Positions 45,358-54,568 of a DNA stretch of 64,000 nucleotides are shown here, in pieces. Both the position numbers and the translations under genes were made by a program. This DNA is from Flavobacterium sp. Root186 (GTDB lineage: Bacteria > Bacteroidota > Bacteroidia > Flavobacteriales > Flavobacteriaceae). Position 1 is the stretch's first letter. Each line of letters begins with the position of its first letter. The notes under the pieces were generated by a model, which had not been told where the DNA came from, did no database searches, and saw only the letters and a program-made list of their open reading frames with translations. Where the stretch lies: positions 248,001 through 312,000 of the forward strand of contig NZ_LMHW01000017.1 in NCBI RefSeq assembly GCF_001428525.1. Reading direction: 5' to 3'.

Positions 45358-46638
45358 ATGAAAGAAAATAAAAAAAAGGTAACCCTTCTCTCAGAAGAGG
45401 CTCGACAAAACAGTTCCTCGTTTCTGCCTGATGAAAAAAAGACAACTGTCGAGCGTATTAAAAAACCGCTAATTTTCACACTGATGGGAATTGTATGTAT
45501 CGGATGTATGTATTTGATCTTTAAGTCGTCGAAGGATAAAAAGCAGATCGAAAGCATTGGTCTGAACGACAGCGTGCCACAGGCAAGCGGATCTGTACTG
45601 CAGGCAGACAAACAGAAAGCGTATGAGCAGGAAATACTCGAAGACAAAGAAGAGCAAAAAAAGAACGCTTTAACGACGCTGTCCGATTACTGGAATGAGG
45701 ATAACGCTGAGCAGAAACAATCAATGCCCGATGACGCGGAAGAAACTAACAATCCGGCGCTAAACACTTACCGTACTGCCCAAAGCACGCTGGGTTCTTT
45801 CTATCAGCAGGACAACGGAGAAACCAAGGAACTGCGCCGAGAGCTCGAGGACCTGAAGCAGGAGCTCGCGCAAAAGGAAGTTCCCAAAGCTGCCACGGTT
45901 GATGACCAGCTGGCACTTATGGAAAAATCCTATCAGATGGCAGCTAAATACCTTCCCTCAGGCTCCGCTCCTGTCGAGAGTGCAGGCAAAAACACTGCAG
46001 TAGCAAAGACGGAATCAGAAGAGAAGAATTTTTCGGCACTGGTTCCTGAAAAAAAAAGCAAAGTCTCCTCGCTTTATCAACGTGCGTCCGATAGCACTTT
46101 TATGGCAGAATGGAACACGGGCAGAGGGTTTAATTCAGCAGGTTCGATGCAAGAAACGCTTCAGCCAAAAAACAGCGTCAAAGCCTGCGTGCACCAAACA
46201 CAAACTATTATTGGCGAGGCAGGTGTTTCCCTTCGTCTTTTGGAGCCTGCAAGGATATCAGGTCGTATCATAGCAACGGGCACAATAGTGACGGCAAATG
46301 CGAAGATACAGGCAGGCCGCCTGCAGTTGAAAGTCACTTCCATCGAACTGAAGGGCTCCATTATTCCGGTAGACATTACTATTTATGACCTTGACGGCCA
46401 GCAGGGAGTGCCAGTTCCTTATTCTGCCGAAAGAAGTGCCCTAACTGAAATGGCGGGCAACATGAGCCAACAGTCCGGCACGAGCCTTATGATGACACAG
46501 TCTGCAGGACAGCAGGTGGCCGCTGACCTGAGCCGCGGGGTGGTTCAGGGCATCTCGGGCTATTTCGCCAAAAAAGTGAGGACGCCTAAGGTGACCTTAA
46601 AAGCAGGACATCAGGTGTATCTGGTTTCCAAAAAATAA
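45358..46638 (+). CDS. traM: TraM, VirB10-like
   Basis: A 426-residue protein with an N-terminal membrane helix (FTLMGIVCIGCMYLIF), a long coiled-coil/disordered linker (ELRRELEDLKQELAQKE) and a C-terminal beta domain (RLLEPARISGRIIATGTIVT; VTLKAGHQVYLVSK). It spans the periplasm between the two membranes and is the TraM/VirB10-type core subunit. Confidence 0.88.
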   Translation: MKENKKKVTLLSEEARQNSSSFLPDEKKTTVERIKKPLIFTLMGIVCIGCMYLIFKSSKDKKQIESIGLNDSVPQASGSVLQADKQKAYEQEILEDKEEQKKNALTTLSDYWNEDNAEQKQSMPDDAEETNNPALNTYRTAQSTLGSFYQQDNGETKELRRELEDLKQELAQKEVPKAATVDDQLALMEKSYQMAAKYLPSGSAPVESAGKNTAVAKTESEEKNFSALVPEKKSKVSSLYQRASDSTFMAEWNTGRGFNSAGSMQETLQPKNSVKACVHQTQTIIGEAGVSLRLLEPARISGRIIATGTIVTANAKIQAGRLQLKVTSIELKGSIIPVDITIYDLDGQQGVPVPYSAERSALTEMAGNMSQQSGTSLMMTQSAGQQVAADLSRGVVQGISGYFAKKVRTPKVTLKAGHQVYLVSKK

Positions 46639-46661
46639 AAGCAATCTAAAATAAATTAATT

Positions 46662-47555
46662 ATGAAAAATCAATTTAAACTATTTTGGGCAACAGCCCTT
46701 TTAATAACATATTCATTGGCTGCGTCTGCGCAGGAAAACGAAGCCACGACCCTTGATTTAGGAACGATACCGCCCTACCATATGCAGGTTACTTATGACA
46801 AAACTTCCCATCTTATTTTCCCGTCCGCTATCCGATACGTGGATCTTGGAAGTGAATACCTGATTGCCTCAAAGGCCGAGGATGCTGAAAACGTCCTTCG
46901 CGTCAAGGCATCGGTCAAGACTTTTGAAGAGGAAACCAACTTTTCGGTGATTACAGATGACGGCCGTTTTTACAATTTTAATGTGCAGTACAGCGCCAAC
47001 CCGCCTACCCTCAGCTATGATCTTATGGCGATGCGGAAGAACTCCGACAAAGTCAGTGCAAGCGATGTTCTTTTTGAGGAGCTTGGAAAAACACCGCCCT
47101 CACTGGCAGGTTTGATCCTGGAAACTATTTACAAAAACAACAAGCGAATCGTAAAACACATTGCATCGGAGAGTTTCGGTACTCAGTTCAGCCTAAAGGG
47201 AATCTATATTCACAACGGCCTATACTATTTCCATACGCAGCTTGAAAACCAAACCAATGCACCTTTCAGCATTGACTTTATGAGTTTCAAGGTGATAGAT
47301 AAAAAAACAGCCAGACGAACTGCCTCGCAGCAAAGGCCAATTGTGCCGCTCCGCATTTACAAAACCCTTGATGAGATTCCCGGAAAAGCCACAGACCAAA
47401 ATGTGTTTCTCTTTGACCAATTTACAATAGCGGATGACAAACTGCTGCTAATTGAGATTTTTGAGAAAAACGGAGGGAGACACCAGACACTCAAGATTAA
47501 AAATTCAGATCTGGTAAAAGCCAAGGTGATAAACAGTATGCACCTTAAATTTTAA
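46662..47555 (+). CDS. traN: TraN (DUF4138), VirB9-like
   Basis: A 297-residue exported protein (ATALLITYSLAASAQENEA) with a beta-rich DUF4138 domain: LIFPSAIRYVDLGSEYLIAS, LRVKASVKTFEEETNFSVIT, then SLKGIYIHNGLYYFHTQLEN and FLFDQFTIADDKLLLIEIFE. It is the last standard tra gene seen; no traO, traP or traQ follows, as a terminator comes next. Confidence 0.88.
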   Translation: MKNQFKLFWATALLITYSLAASAQENEATTLDLGTIPPYHMQVTYDKTSHLIFPSAIRYVDLGSEYLIASKAEDAENVLRVKASVKTFEEETNFSVITDDGRFYNFNVQYSANPPTLSYDLMAMRKNSDKVSASDVLFEELGKTPPSLAGLILETIYKNNKRIVKHIASESFGTQFSLKGIYIHNGLYYFHTQLENQTNAPFSIDFMSFKVIDKKTARRTASQQRPIVPLRIYKTLDEIPGKATDQNVFLFDQFTIADDKLLLIEIFEKNGGRHQTLKIKNSDLVKAKVINSMHLKF

Positions 47556-47589
47556 TAACAATTAAAAAATTAGAAATTAAAAAGTATTA

Positions 47590-47622
47590 CAGCCCGGAGC
47601 ATTGCTTTGGGCTGTTTTGTTT
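47590..47622 (+). terminator. Terminator of the tra operon
   Basis: CAGCCC (47590-47595) pairs with GGGCTG (47609-47614) followed by TTTTGTTT. It is 35 bases after the traN stop. Confidence 0.85.
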
Positions 47623-47739
47623 CCTGAGCTTAAGCCTTTCCTGCAAATACATTGCATAACTCAATTAACGTTAGTATCTTAGCATTGAACTGCAAGAGCC
47701 AAAACCTATTTTGGCAATAAGGATTTAACTTGTATTGTT

Positions 47740-48303
47740 ATGCCTAATGTTATTGACCGCACCAACAGGTTTTATATAGAAATGTCCAAGCAGGTACTTT
47801 CTGAAAAGGAATATGATTTACTTCAGAAACTACTCGTTGAAAAGATGCCCCTGACCAAGGCGGCAGAACAATACGGGGTTACATCCCAGTATGTGGAGTA
47901 GCTTTACGAGAAAACATGCAATAAAGTAAAAGTAAAAGCAACAACCGAACTGATGTGTAAAATCGATCATTACGAAAAAAAACTTCAAAAGCTAAAGCAC
48001 GAATTAAATCCAAATCCCACCCCTTCTCAAATCAGAAAAGAAAAAGCGGAAAAAGAAAGGCAGAAACTGCTTTACGACAGTTCATTTGCTTTTAGCAGAA
48101 GACTTCAGAGCGTACTGGAAGTCTTAGAGATCAGAACTATTCGTGATCTTGCCGATATACCGTTAAAGGATTTTACACGTATCAGGGGCTTTAAAGCAAA
48201 GTGCAAAGAAGAACTCATTGCATTTATCGAGTTTGAAAAAATAGAGCACTTATTTAATGAATTTTCACGCTGGAAAAAAGAGCCTATTGTACAATTAAAA
48301 TAA
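47740..48303 (+). pseudogene. HTH / RNAP-alpha-CTD-like regulator broken by a TAG stop
   Basis: An open frame from the ATG at 47740 reads MPNVIDRTNRFYIEMSKQVL, LSEKEYDLLQKLLVEKMPLT, KAAEQYGVTSQYVE (sigma-70 region-4-like helix-turn-helix), then TAG at 47899-47901, then continues in the same frame as LYEKTCNKVKVKATTEL to 48303. The C-terminal part (SSFAFSRRLQSVLEVLEIRT; IRDLADIPLKDFTRIRGFKA) has a helix-hairpin-helix like that of the RNA polymerase alpha C-terminal domain. A single nonsense change splits a 187-codon gene; the frame is otherwise intact, so the loss may be recent or the stop may be read through. It sits between tra and PRTRC and was probably a regulator. Confidence 0.75.
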
Positions 48304-48332
48304 AGGCCAGGACAATAAGGCGGTCTTCTTTT

Positions 48333-48408
48333 GCTTCTTTTCTTTGGCCGCTGACGGAAAGAAAAGAAGCCCGTCCAAAAACAAAAAAAGGGATGCTGAA
48401 CATCCCTT
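48333..48408. terminator. Inverted repeat and A/T-flanked hairpin after the broken regulator
   Basis: A 13-bp perfect inverted repeat GCTTCTTTTCTTT (48333-48345) / 48358-48370, and AAGGGATG (48389-48396) / CATCCCTT (48401-48408) flanked by A-runs on both sides. The second is a good bidirectional terminator between the convergent regulator and ThiF genes. The rest of 48409-48537 is unassigned. Confidence 0.75.
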
Positions 48409-48537
48409 AAAAAAAACCGCAGCGGGTTTGGTAAAATAGCGGGCACTGCATTTTGGCAAAAGCGCTCCACCGTTTTAAACGCAAAAAGATGCTCCGCCCG
48501 AGAGGAAGGAGTGTCTTTTTGCCGCCCGATTTCGGGC

Positions 48538-49338
48538 TTATATTGGAATGGGTTGTGATCGGAAATCTTTTAAATTCAGGAAAAATCCCCTGTTTGCTGT
48601 CATGCCCTCACGAAACAAATTCCACAATAGCGAGCATCCCATCTGCGCCAAAGCAGAATTAATAAACAAATCCTGTTTCTCTAGTGCCTCGGCAAGTGAA
48701 CAGCTTGGCGTGTCGTCCTTCGTTTCAGATTCCTGTAAAAGCTCCCCAAATTCCTCTGTCACAAAAGGCAGGCGCTCCACGGTTTCAAATTTTTCGGACT
48801 TGGGCTGTGGGATTTCCCCAATAGTGGACAGGATGACCTGTCCTGTATACTGGCTGTTGCCAAAATCCATCCAGTATTTGGGGTCGTCCCTGTGATACCT
48901 TTGATTGCTGTATTTTAATATTTCAGCAATGTCAAAACGGGAGCGTACGCTGTCAGTGCACGTGATATAAATTGGTGCCTTTGCATTTTCGGGCAGTTTT
49001 CCAAAGCTGTCCCTCTCAAATTTTACGGTTTCCGCTTTCCAGTTTGTGCCCGTAAAACGGTTGGCTCTGTTGATAAGTGCCACGGATTTGTTAAGTCCGA
49101 CCTCACTTGGCGCAAAACGCTGTCTGCCAAGATTGGCATTTGTGATAATATCATCATCCCAAAGGCGTACCGACAGCCCTGCATGTCCGAGCGCTGTAAA
49201 GCTGTGGTTCATTTCCATAAGGGCGGTCAGCACTTTTGAGCCTGTACCGCCTGCACCAATAAGGTTAACGGTAATGGGATTGGTGGGGCTAATCAGATAC
49301 GCGTCTGTAAAATGCATTTTGGTTTTGCTTGTTTTCAT
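48538..49338 (-). CDS. PRTRC-system ThiF-family protein
   Basis: A 266-residue E1/ThiF-like protein: nucleotide-binding NLIGAGGTGSKVLTALME (GAGGTGS at 28-34), then VRLWDDDIITNANLGRQRF. ThiF/E1 enzymes adenylate the C-terminus of a small partner protein. In PRTRC clusters it is the hallmark gene; its partner and purpose are unknown. It overlaps the PRTRC B gene by 4 bases. Confidence 0.85.
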   Translation of the reverse strand: MKTSKTKMHFTDAYLISPTNPITVNLIGAGGTGSKVLTALMEMNHSFTALGHAGLSVRLWDDDIITNANLGRQRFAPSEVGLNKSVALINRANRFTGTNWKAETVKFERDSFGKLPENAKAPIYITCTDSVRSRFDIAEILKYSNQRYHRDDPKYWMDFGNSQYTGQVILSTIGEIPQPKSEKFETVERLPFVTEEFGELLQESETKDDTPSCSLAEALEKQDLFINSALAQMGCSLLWNLFREGMTANRGFFLNLKDFRSQPIPI

Positions 49339-50063
49339 GACAATAAATTTTTAAGTGTTTTGTTACTGCTTTTCAATAATACTGTAGGAAAGGTTCTGTC
49401 CGATGTAACAAGGTCTGTCCACAGGGTCACACAGTTGCTCTTTACAGGGCTGTTCTCTCCCATAAGGTGGCTGAAGTAGCTGTTAAAGAAATAATCCTCC
49501 CACGCCTTTGTAAATTCCTCAACGCAGGCAGATTCTTTTATCTCAATACTGACTGAACCCATACATACCCTGCCGTCCTCATAAATGTTAAAAAATGGTG
49601 CATGGTACAGCGGTGTTTTTTCCGTAGGTCTCCTGTTACTTAAAAGCGCAAATACCCGCAGGCTGTTTTTGCTCGCCTGCCAGACCATGGGAGGCACAAA
49701 CCCCTGACCGCTCGGAATCCCCAAGCCCTCTATAAAATAAAGCGGTCTTTTTTGGGATTTGGTGTACCATATCACAGCGCCTTTGTCCCTGCTCGGATTA
49801 ATATGCAGGATATTTGTTGGCAGAATCCCACCTGATTTCAAAAAGGCGGTCTGCTTCTGCTTTTCGGTCATAAGGGCTTTTGCGAGTGCTCCTGCTTCAC
49901 GCTCTGTGAGCGGATGAGCATTGATAGGCGTGCCGTTTCTATCCATGTCAAAATGCTCTACATATACTTCTTTATCTAAACCTTTACTTTCATAGAAAAC
50001 AAGGGCGGATTTCGGGTGGTAGAGCGTCCCGAAATCCTCTGTTCTATCCATTGAATTATTCAT
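49335..50063 (-). CDS. PRTRC-system protein B
   Basis: From the ATG at 50063 (MNNSMDRTEDFGTLYHPKSA; a longer frame starts at 50138 but overlaps its neighbour heavily) the protein is 242 residues. It matches PRTRC protein B by position and by LYFIEGLGIPSGQGFVPPMVW and HAPFFNIYEDGRVCMGSVSI. Function is unknown. Confidence 0.8.
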   Translation of the reverse strand: MNNSMDRTEDFGTLYHPKSALVFYESKGLDKEVYVEHFDMDRNGTPINAHPLTEREAGALAKALMTEKQKQTAFLKSGGILPTNILHINPSRDKGAVIWYTKSQKRPLYFIEGLGIPSGQGFVPPMVWQASKNSLRVFALLSNRRPTEKTPLYHAPFFNIYEDGRVCMGSVSIEIKESACVEEFTKAWEDYFFNSYFSHLMGENSPVKSNCVTLWTDLVTSDRTFPTVLLKSSNKTLKNLLS

Positions 50064-51231
50064 TTTCGTTCTGTTTATAGTTATACAGTAAAGCGCACAT
50101 ATCGTCCAAAACTTTAAACAGACGGCTTTCAAAATCAAGGCTGTTCTCTGTCAATTCACTACCATCAAAGCATTTTAAAATGGTCGGCTCGTCCATTGCA
50201 CCGTACTCGTTAAACTCGCTGTTGATGCTCTCCTCTATGCTTTCATACAGCCATCCTTTGGTATCGGAGATAAAGGAAATGTACTTTTCCATCCCGATAC
50301 TCTCGTTTTCCGTTTCTTCGTCTTGCTCCTCGTCACGTGTTGGTGCATTTCGAAAAATGCTCTCGTTGGGATAATCGGTGTATATGGCAAAAGCTTTTTT
50401 GCCTATATCCAAACACTGCTTATCAAAGTCATCACGGCTTTTAAACGCTTTTAAACGCTCTTCAAACACGGCTAAATTTATGGGGTTGAAAATCTTCTTT
50501 TCGATACAGTCCCCGATAAGTTCTGCCTTGACAAACTCCCGAATATACCGCTCGTTTTCTTCCCTGTCCTGCTCCTCTTCTGTCCATTCCCTGTGCATTT
50601 CATAGAGCCAGTACAGATAACTGCCCTGCTGTCTGTAATACGGCACATCTGCAATATTATACAGATACGAGCAGACCGATAAAAGCAGGTGCGCATTTTG
50701 TTTGTGCTTCGGTTCTCTGAGCATTTGGTAAATCGCTTCAATTGGGATATAATACAGCGTTGTGCCTGTGGTGTATTTTTCCTCGCTGAGCAGATACGTT
50801 CTGTGGCTATCCTGAATTGCACGCAGTTCGGAAAAGTTGCCCACAGTTTTTTTGAGCTTTTCCTGTAAATCCCATACAGCCAATGCCATATTATAGGGAT
50901 ATTCAAAATGACGGGTCGCCATCGGCATAATACTATAACGCCCTGCTAGACTGTCAAGAGAGCTATAAAAATCACTTTCCATTTTGGAAATATCCTGACC
51001 AGCCTGTAGCGTTTTATTCTCTTGTATTCTGGGCAGAAATGAAACCTTTAGAAAACCATCGGTAGCATCCCCGCAGGTACTGACCTTTGCTTGTCTTTCT
51101 GCACCTCGCCTGCGTCCTTGGGTCTCTGCATCCAACCCATAAACCCTGCGAGCTGTGCGTGAACCTGTTTTTGTCTTTTTTGCACGGACAGTCTCGCTGT
51201 TCCCGATAGGATTGTCTTTTGCATAATTCAT
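50056..51231 (-). CDS. Hypothetical protein of the PRTRC locus (391 aa)
   Basis: A 391-residue protein between PRTRC B and C. The N-terminus is basic and repetitive (AKKTKTGSRTARRVYGLDAE; QGRRRGAERQAK) and may bind DNA or be a low-complexity region; the middle and C-terminus are helical and acidic (EYPYNMALAVWDLQEKLKKT; DEEQDEETENESIGMEKYIS). I do not recognise a domain. It is in the operon by spacing (overlap of 8 bases with B) and is probably Bacteroidota-specific. Confidence 0.65.
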   Translation of the reverse strand: MNYAKDNPIGNSETVRAKKTKTGSRTARRVYGLDAETQGRRRGAERQAKVSTCGDATDGFLKVSFLPRIQENKTLQAGQDISKMESDFYSSLDSLAGRYSIMPMATRHFEYPYNMALAVWDLQEKLKKTVGNFSELRAIQDSHRTYLLSEEKYTTGTTLYYIPIEAIYQMLREPKHKQNAHLLLSVCSYLYNIADVPYYRQQGSYLYWLYEMHREWTEEEQDREENERYIREFVKAELIGDCIEKKIFNPINLAVFEERLKAFKSRDDFDKQCLDIGKKAFAIYTDYPNESIFRNAPTRDEEQDEETENESIGMEKYISFISDTKGWLYESIEESINSEFNEYGAMDEPTILKCFDGSELTENSLDFESRLFKVLDDMCALLYNYKQNENE

Positions 51232-51247
51232 GGCTTTAAATTTTTGG

Positions 51248-51466
51248 TTAGCCTTTTGTTCCCATTACCGTTTCAAATCGGTATTCCACCGCATCATCCC
51301 TGATAAAAGGGGCTGATATTTTGGCGGTGGTAAGTATCGGATAGGTCGGGGCATAAAAATTCAGTACCGCTTCGGTGCTCCATCTTGGCTCGGGGTCGGA
51401 AAGCCTGATTTCCTGCCCTTTGTCTTTGAGTATAAAAACCCGCTGTAATTGTGTCGCTAATAACAT
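51248..51466 (-). CDS. PRTRC-system protein C
   Basis: A 72-residue protein of the PRTRC C family: MLLATQLQRVFILKDKGQEI, RLSDPEPRWSTEAVLNFYAP and the end segment AVEYRFETVMGTKG. It resembles a ubiquitin-like or small carrier-type partner of the ThiF enzyme in length; that idea is inference. The C-terminal -GTKG would fit activation by an E1. Confidence 0.75.
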   Translation of the reverse strand: MLLATQLQRVFILKDKGQEIRLSDPEPRWSTEAVLNFYAPTYPILTTAKISAPFIRDDAVEYRFETVMGTKG

Positions 51467-51481
51467 GATTTGTATTTTAGA

Positions 51482-52162
51482 TTAGTATCGTTCCTCTTCG
51501 GGGTCTTCTTCCCAGTTTTCCATGTCCTCTGCGTCCGTATCTTCCTCGTCCGTTTCATGCTCCTGTGCATCACTACTATCATTAGCATACTCGGGAAAAA
51601 GAGCCTCTCGGGGCGGTTCGCTCTTTGCGGTTTCTGTTGTACTGCCGAACAGATCGGGCGCAAATTGGGCTGATAATTCAGATTTTCGTCTGCGTATTTC
51701 CTCAGCCTTAAAGGGAAACTCATGTATTTCGGGCACTTTTATCCATGCCTCACGGAATTTCCCTTCTTTTTCCAGTTCGTCCGCCTTTGCCATGGCATCA
51801 CTGAATTTTTTGTCCTTGGCTTCCTGCTCTTTTTTCTTGCTATCGGCTTTCTCTTTTTCCATAGCCGACTGTTTTTTGGTATCTTCTAGCTGTTTCATAT
51901 AGCCTTCCATGTCCACCATTAGACCCGAGGCGGACTGCATGGGCGTAGTGATATTCTCAAAAAAACCGCTGTCGAGTTCTTCGGCCGTTCCTCTTAGGTT
52001 TAGTGGCGGTATGCTGTGCTTGGCATTGTCCCCGCACGTCTCATTTTGGAGCATAACCAGTACGATAAGCTTGTCCTCTGTCCCTTTTGCTATTGTAATG
52101 TGCAAATCGCCTATGATCTGCAACTGTGCTATCTGATTGAAAAAATTAGTTGTCGTTTCCAT
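51482..52162 (-). CDS. PRTRC-system protein E
   Basis: A 226-residue protein with a beta-type N-terminal domain (AQLQIIGDLHITIAKGTEDK; VLVMLQNETCGDNAKHSIPP) and a charged coiled-coil C-terminus (KKKEQEAKDKKFSDAMAKAD). It matches PRTRC protein E by arrangement. Function unknown. Confidence 0.75.
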   Translation of the reverse strand: METTTNFFNQIAQLQIIGDLHITIAKGTEDKLIVLVMLQNETCGDNAKHSIPPLNLRGTAEELDSGFFENITTPMQSASGLMVDMEGYMKQLEDTKKQSAMEKEKADSKKKEQEAKDKKFSDAMAKADELEKEGKFREAWIKVPEIHEFPFKAEEIRRRKSELSAQFAPDLFGSTTETAKSEPPREALFPEYANDSSDAQEHETDEEDTDAEDMENWEEDPEEERY

Positions 52163-52520
52163 AATTTAATTTTAATTTTTTAATGATTGATTCCATGACG
52201 CTCTTCTCATCGTGCCCTAACCTGTAGAGGCGTTCGATGTAGCTTTTCATATTTTCCTGATATTCCTTTTCTCCCTCTTGCCCTTTTAAGATAAGCAGAT
52301 GGGTGTTCCATTCCCCGACCGCTTCCCTTATGATGGCTACAAGCTTTTGGGCGTACTTTTTTTCGGCTGTCTGGCTTTTTTTTGAAAGTCCCAGTTCTAC
52401 GTACATGTCCAAAATATGCCAATACACCCGTGCTTCCTTGCCTGTACTGCGGTGTTTGCTGACAAATTCATTATAGAGATACAGTATAAACTCAAAATTG
52501 TTACTGTCCTGCCTTGCCAT
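52146..52520 (-). CDS. Hypothetical helical protein of the PRTRC locus
   Basis: From the ATG at 52520 (MARQDSNNFEFILYLYNEFV) the protein is 124 residues, all helical, with a conserved-looking WHILDMYVELGLSKKSQTAE. It overlaps the protein E gene by 17 bases, so it is in the same operon. I do not recognise it. A longer frame from 52562 is possible. Confidence 0.6.
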   Translation of the reverse strand: MARQDSNNFEFILYLYNEFVSKHRSTGKEARVYWHILDMYVELGLSKKSQTAEKKYAQKLVAIIREAVGEWNTHLLILKGQEGEKEYQENMKSYIERLYRLGHDEKSVMESIIKKLKLNYGNDN

Positions 52521-52629
52521 AATTCTTCTTTTTTGTATTATTTCAATTGCGCAAATCTTCATCTATTATTTGCACCCTTTAAAATTGATTTTAAAGGCAG
52601 TCGCCACGAAGGCGACCGCCTGCTTTTAG

Positions 52630-53703
52630 CTAATTAAAGCTAAGGATTTCTGCGCCATCTGCCTGAAAAGCCGTGCACAGTTCAAATGCCTTTTGGGCTT
52701 TTCCCTGGGCTGTTCCTCCCATAACAATGGACTGCAGTTTGGCTTCGCTGTCTTTGTATTTTCGTACATTTTGATAGTAGCCCGTCACGCAATTGTAAGC
52801 CCCGAAAAGCGTGCCTTTGGTTGTCGGCATCTGCTGTGATTCGCTAGTCATTGCGTACGCAAAAGCATCCTCAACGGTATTTTTAAACACGGTAGACACT
52901 TCATCATCAGCCCCTTTTTTAATTAAAGTGAGTGTTTCGGTATTGGGACATAAAGCCAACTGAATAAGCTTTTTAACTTCCTTGTCTGTTACTTTTACTT
53001 TAGACCATTCATTAAAGATGCCCTCTAACTGAGTGCTGAGTTTATCCGCTAGTCCCATTACTTTATGGGCATCATCCAAACGCTGTTTTGCCCCCGAGGT
53101 ATGGCGGATGCGCACCACGTTGCTCATTGAGCGAAGCGAAGCGTTAAGGGTATTTTGGCATACGATGCGTATGGGCGTAAAAGCCGCCGTGATGCTTCCA
53201 CTTCCGTCATGGGATGTGGTCAGGAATATATATTTTTCGGTCACATCATCACCGTTCCCTACCCTGATATAATCAGGGAGTTTTGCCGTGATAAAAATGC
53301 GCTCTCCCTGCCCGAGTGCCCCTGCGGTTTCGTACAGTATGCCGTCGCCCCCGCCTACAATGGCATCAAAAAAGCTGAACGCTTCACGGTTCTGCACGAT
53401 TTGGTAGTCTTTCCCAACCACGCCCAAAACAGCATTGCTGTCAGTGCGGATAGTGGCAAAGCAGTCAGGTACTACCAGTTCAGTACTGCCCATTTCAATA
53501 CCTTCATTAGTTTGGATAATGCCCGATGCTTTTGTGTATAAAGGGCTTTTAGCCACCTCGTAATCAAGCCCTGCATGTTTGATGGCTTCTGCGCTTGTCG
53601 GGTACTGCTCGACGATCTGTCCGAGCCCGTGCCATGCTTTTTCCTTTACGCTGAAAAAAGAATACTTTCCTGTCTCGCTGTTGTAATTGATATTATGTGC
53701 CAT
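52630..53703 (-). CDS. DUF932-domain protein
   Basis: A 357-residue protein with the DUF932/phage-plasmid-like pattern: KEKAWHGLGQIVEQYPTSAE, VVGKDYQIVQNREAFSFFDA, IFLTTSHDGSGSITAAFTPI and RIVCQNTLNASL, then HTSGAKQRLDDAHKVMG. These proteins are frequent on plasmids and ICEs near ssb and PRTRC genes and are probably involved in DNA maintenance, but the activity is not established. Confidence 0.85.
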   Translation of the reverse strand: MAHNINYNSETGKYSFFSVKEKAWHGLGQIVEQYPTSAEAIKHAGLDYEVAKSPLYTKASGIIQTNEGIEMGSTELVVPDCFATIRTDSNAVLGVVGKDYQIVQNREAFSFFDAIVGGGDGILYETAGALGQGERIFITAKLPDYIRVGNGDDVTEKYIFLTTSHDGSGSITAAFTPIRIVCQNTLNASLRSMSNVVRIRHTSGAKQRLDDAHKVMGLADKLSTQLEGIFNEWSKVKVTDKEVKKLIQLALCPNTETLTLIKKGADDEVSTVFKNTVEDAFAYAMTSESQQMPTTKGTLFGAYNCVTGYYQNVRKYKDSEAKLQSIVMGGTAQGKAQKAFELCTAFQADGAEILSFN

Positions 53704-53761
53704 GATATTTGATTTTTAAAGTTTGAAAAAATAAAATTGTTTAGAACCCTTTAATGCCTGC

Positions 53762-54172
53762 TCAAAACGGGATGTCGTCCTCAGGCTCTTTTAAGGTGGC
53801 TTTTTTGTTTTCTCCCTGCTCTGAAGTCTGCCCCGTTTTCACCTCCTGCGCACCTTCGGATTTCTTCCCGCCCCCGTGCAGTTTAATATTGGAGGTATTG
53901 AAGTTCAGCCCTGCGCGCGGTTCCCCGTCATTCCCTGTCCACGCCCTTGCGCTTACCATGCCAGTGAGCTCCACCACCGTGCCTTTTGTCAGCCACTCGG
54001 CAACCCTTGGGCTTATCCAGTAGGCGCATTCGAAAAAGGTGGTCTGCTCCACCTTGTCGCCTTTTCTGTTTTTGTAGCTCTCGTTGATGGCTACTGAAAA
54101 ATTTACTACCTGTCTGCTGTCTGACAAGGTGCTTACTTTCGCATCTTTTGTCAATCTTCCTGTAATGTTCAT
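53762..54172 (-). CDS. ssb: Single-stranded DNA-binding protein
   Basis: A 136-residue SSB with the OB-fold start MNITGRLTKDAKVSTLSDSR, the conserved TTFFECAYW, and the acidic tip DDIPF for partner binding. It would protect single strands made during transfer or replication of the element. It is the first gene of the PRTRC operon; the folded region 54428-54568 lies upstream. Confidence 0.92.
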   Translation of the reverse strand: MNITGRLTKDAKVSTLSDSRQVVNFSVAINESYKNRKGDKVEQTTFFECAYWISPRVAEWLTKGTVVELTGMVSARAWTGNDGEPRAGLNFNTSNIKLHGGGKKSEGAQEVKTGQTSEQGENKKATLKEPEDDIPF

Positions 54173-54427
54173 GATTTCTGATTTTTAAGTTTTTAAATTG
54201 TTACTTTCTTTTTCCCGCCCCGCATTTTTACTTTTTACTTTGATTTTCACTTTTTTTACTTTACTTTTTTTTTGAAATTTTATTCGGCAATGAGAGCAGG
54301 CGCTGTTTTGTTTCATCATTGCTTTTTTCAATATTTCAATTCTCATTTCTGACATTTTTTTTTATTCGTCTAAAGAGCCGCAGTATGCTATGTTTTGTTT
54401 CATGAGCATAAAAAGGTGAGTGTTCGG

Positions 54428-54568
54428 CAAAAGCAAGGCTCTGGCAAAAAATACAACCCGGATGGGTGGAGATTTTTTGCCAAGACCTGAAAGGCTAGGC
54501 CTTGCTTTTGGGTTAAGGACACGGAGTTACCTTTGCTCCTGAAATAAAAAACAGAAGCATACCGTGTC
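54428..54568. other. Nested inverted repeats upstream of the ssb/PRTRC operon
   Basis: CAAAAGCAAGGC (54428-54439) pairs with GCCTTGCTTTTG (54499-54510); inside it GGCAAAAAAT (54443-54452) pairs with ATTTTTTGCC (54472-54481); and GACACGG (54518-54524) pairs with CCGTGTC (54562-54568). This 703-bp gap (54173-54875) has no gene. The folds could be the leader of the ssb operon, a single-strand origin or the boundary of the defence cargo. Confidence 0.6.
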
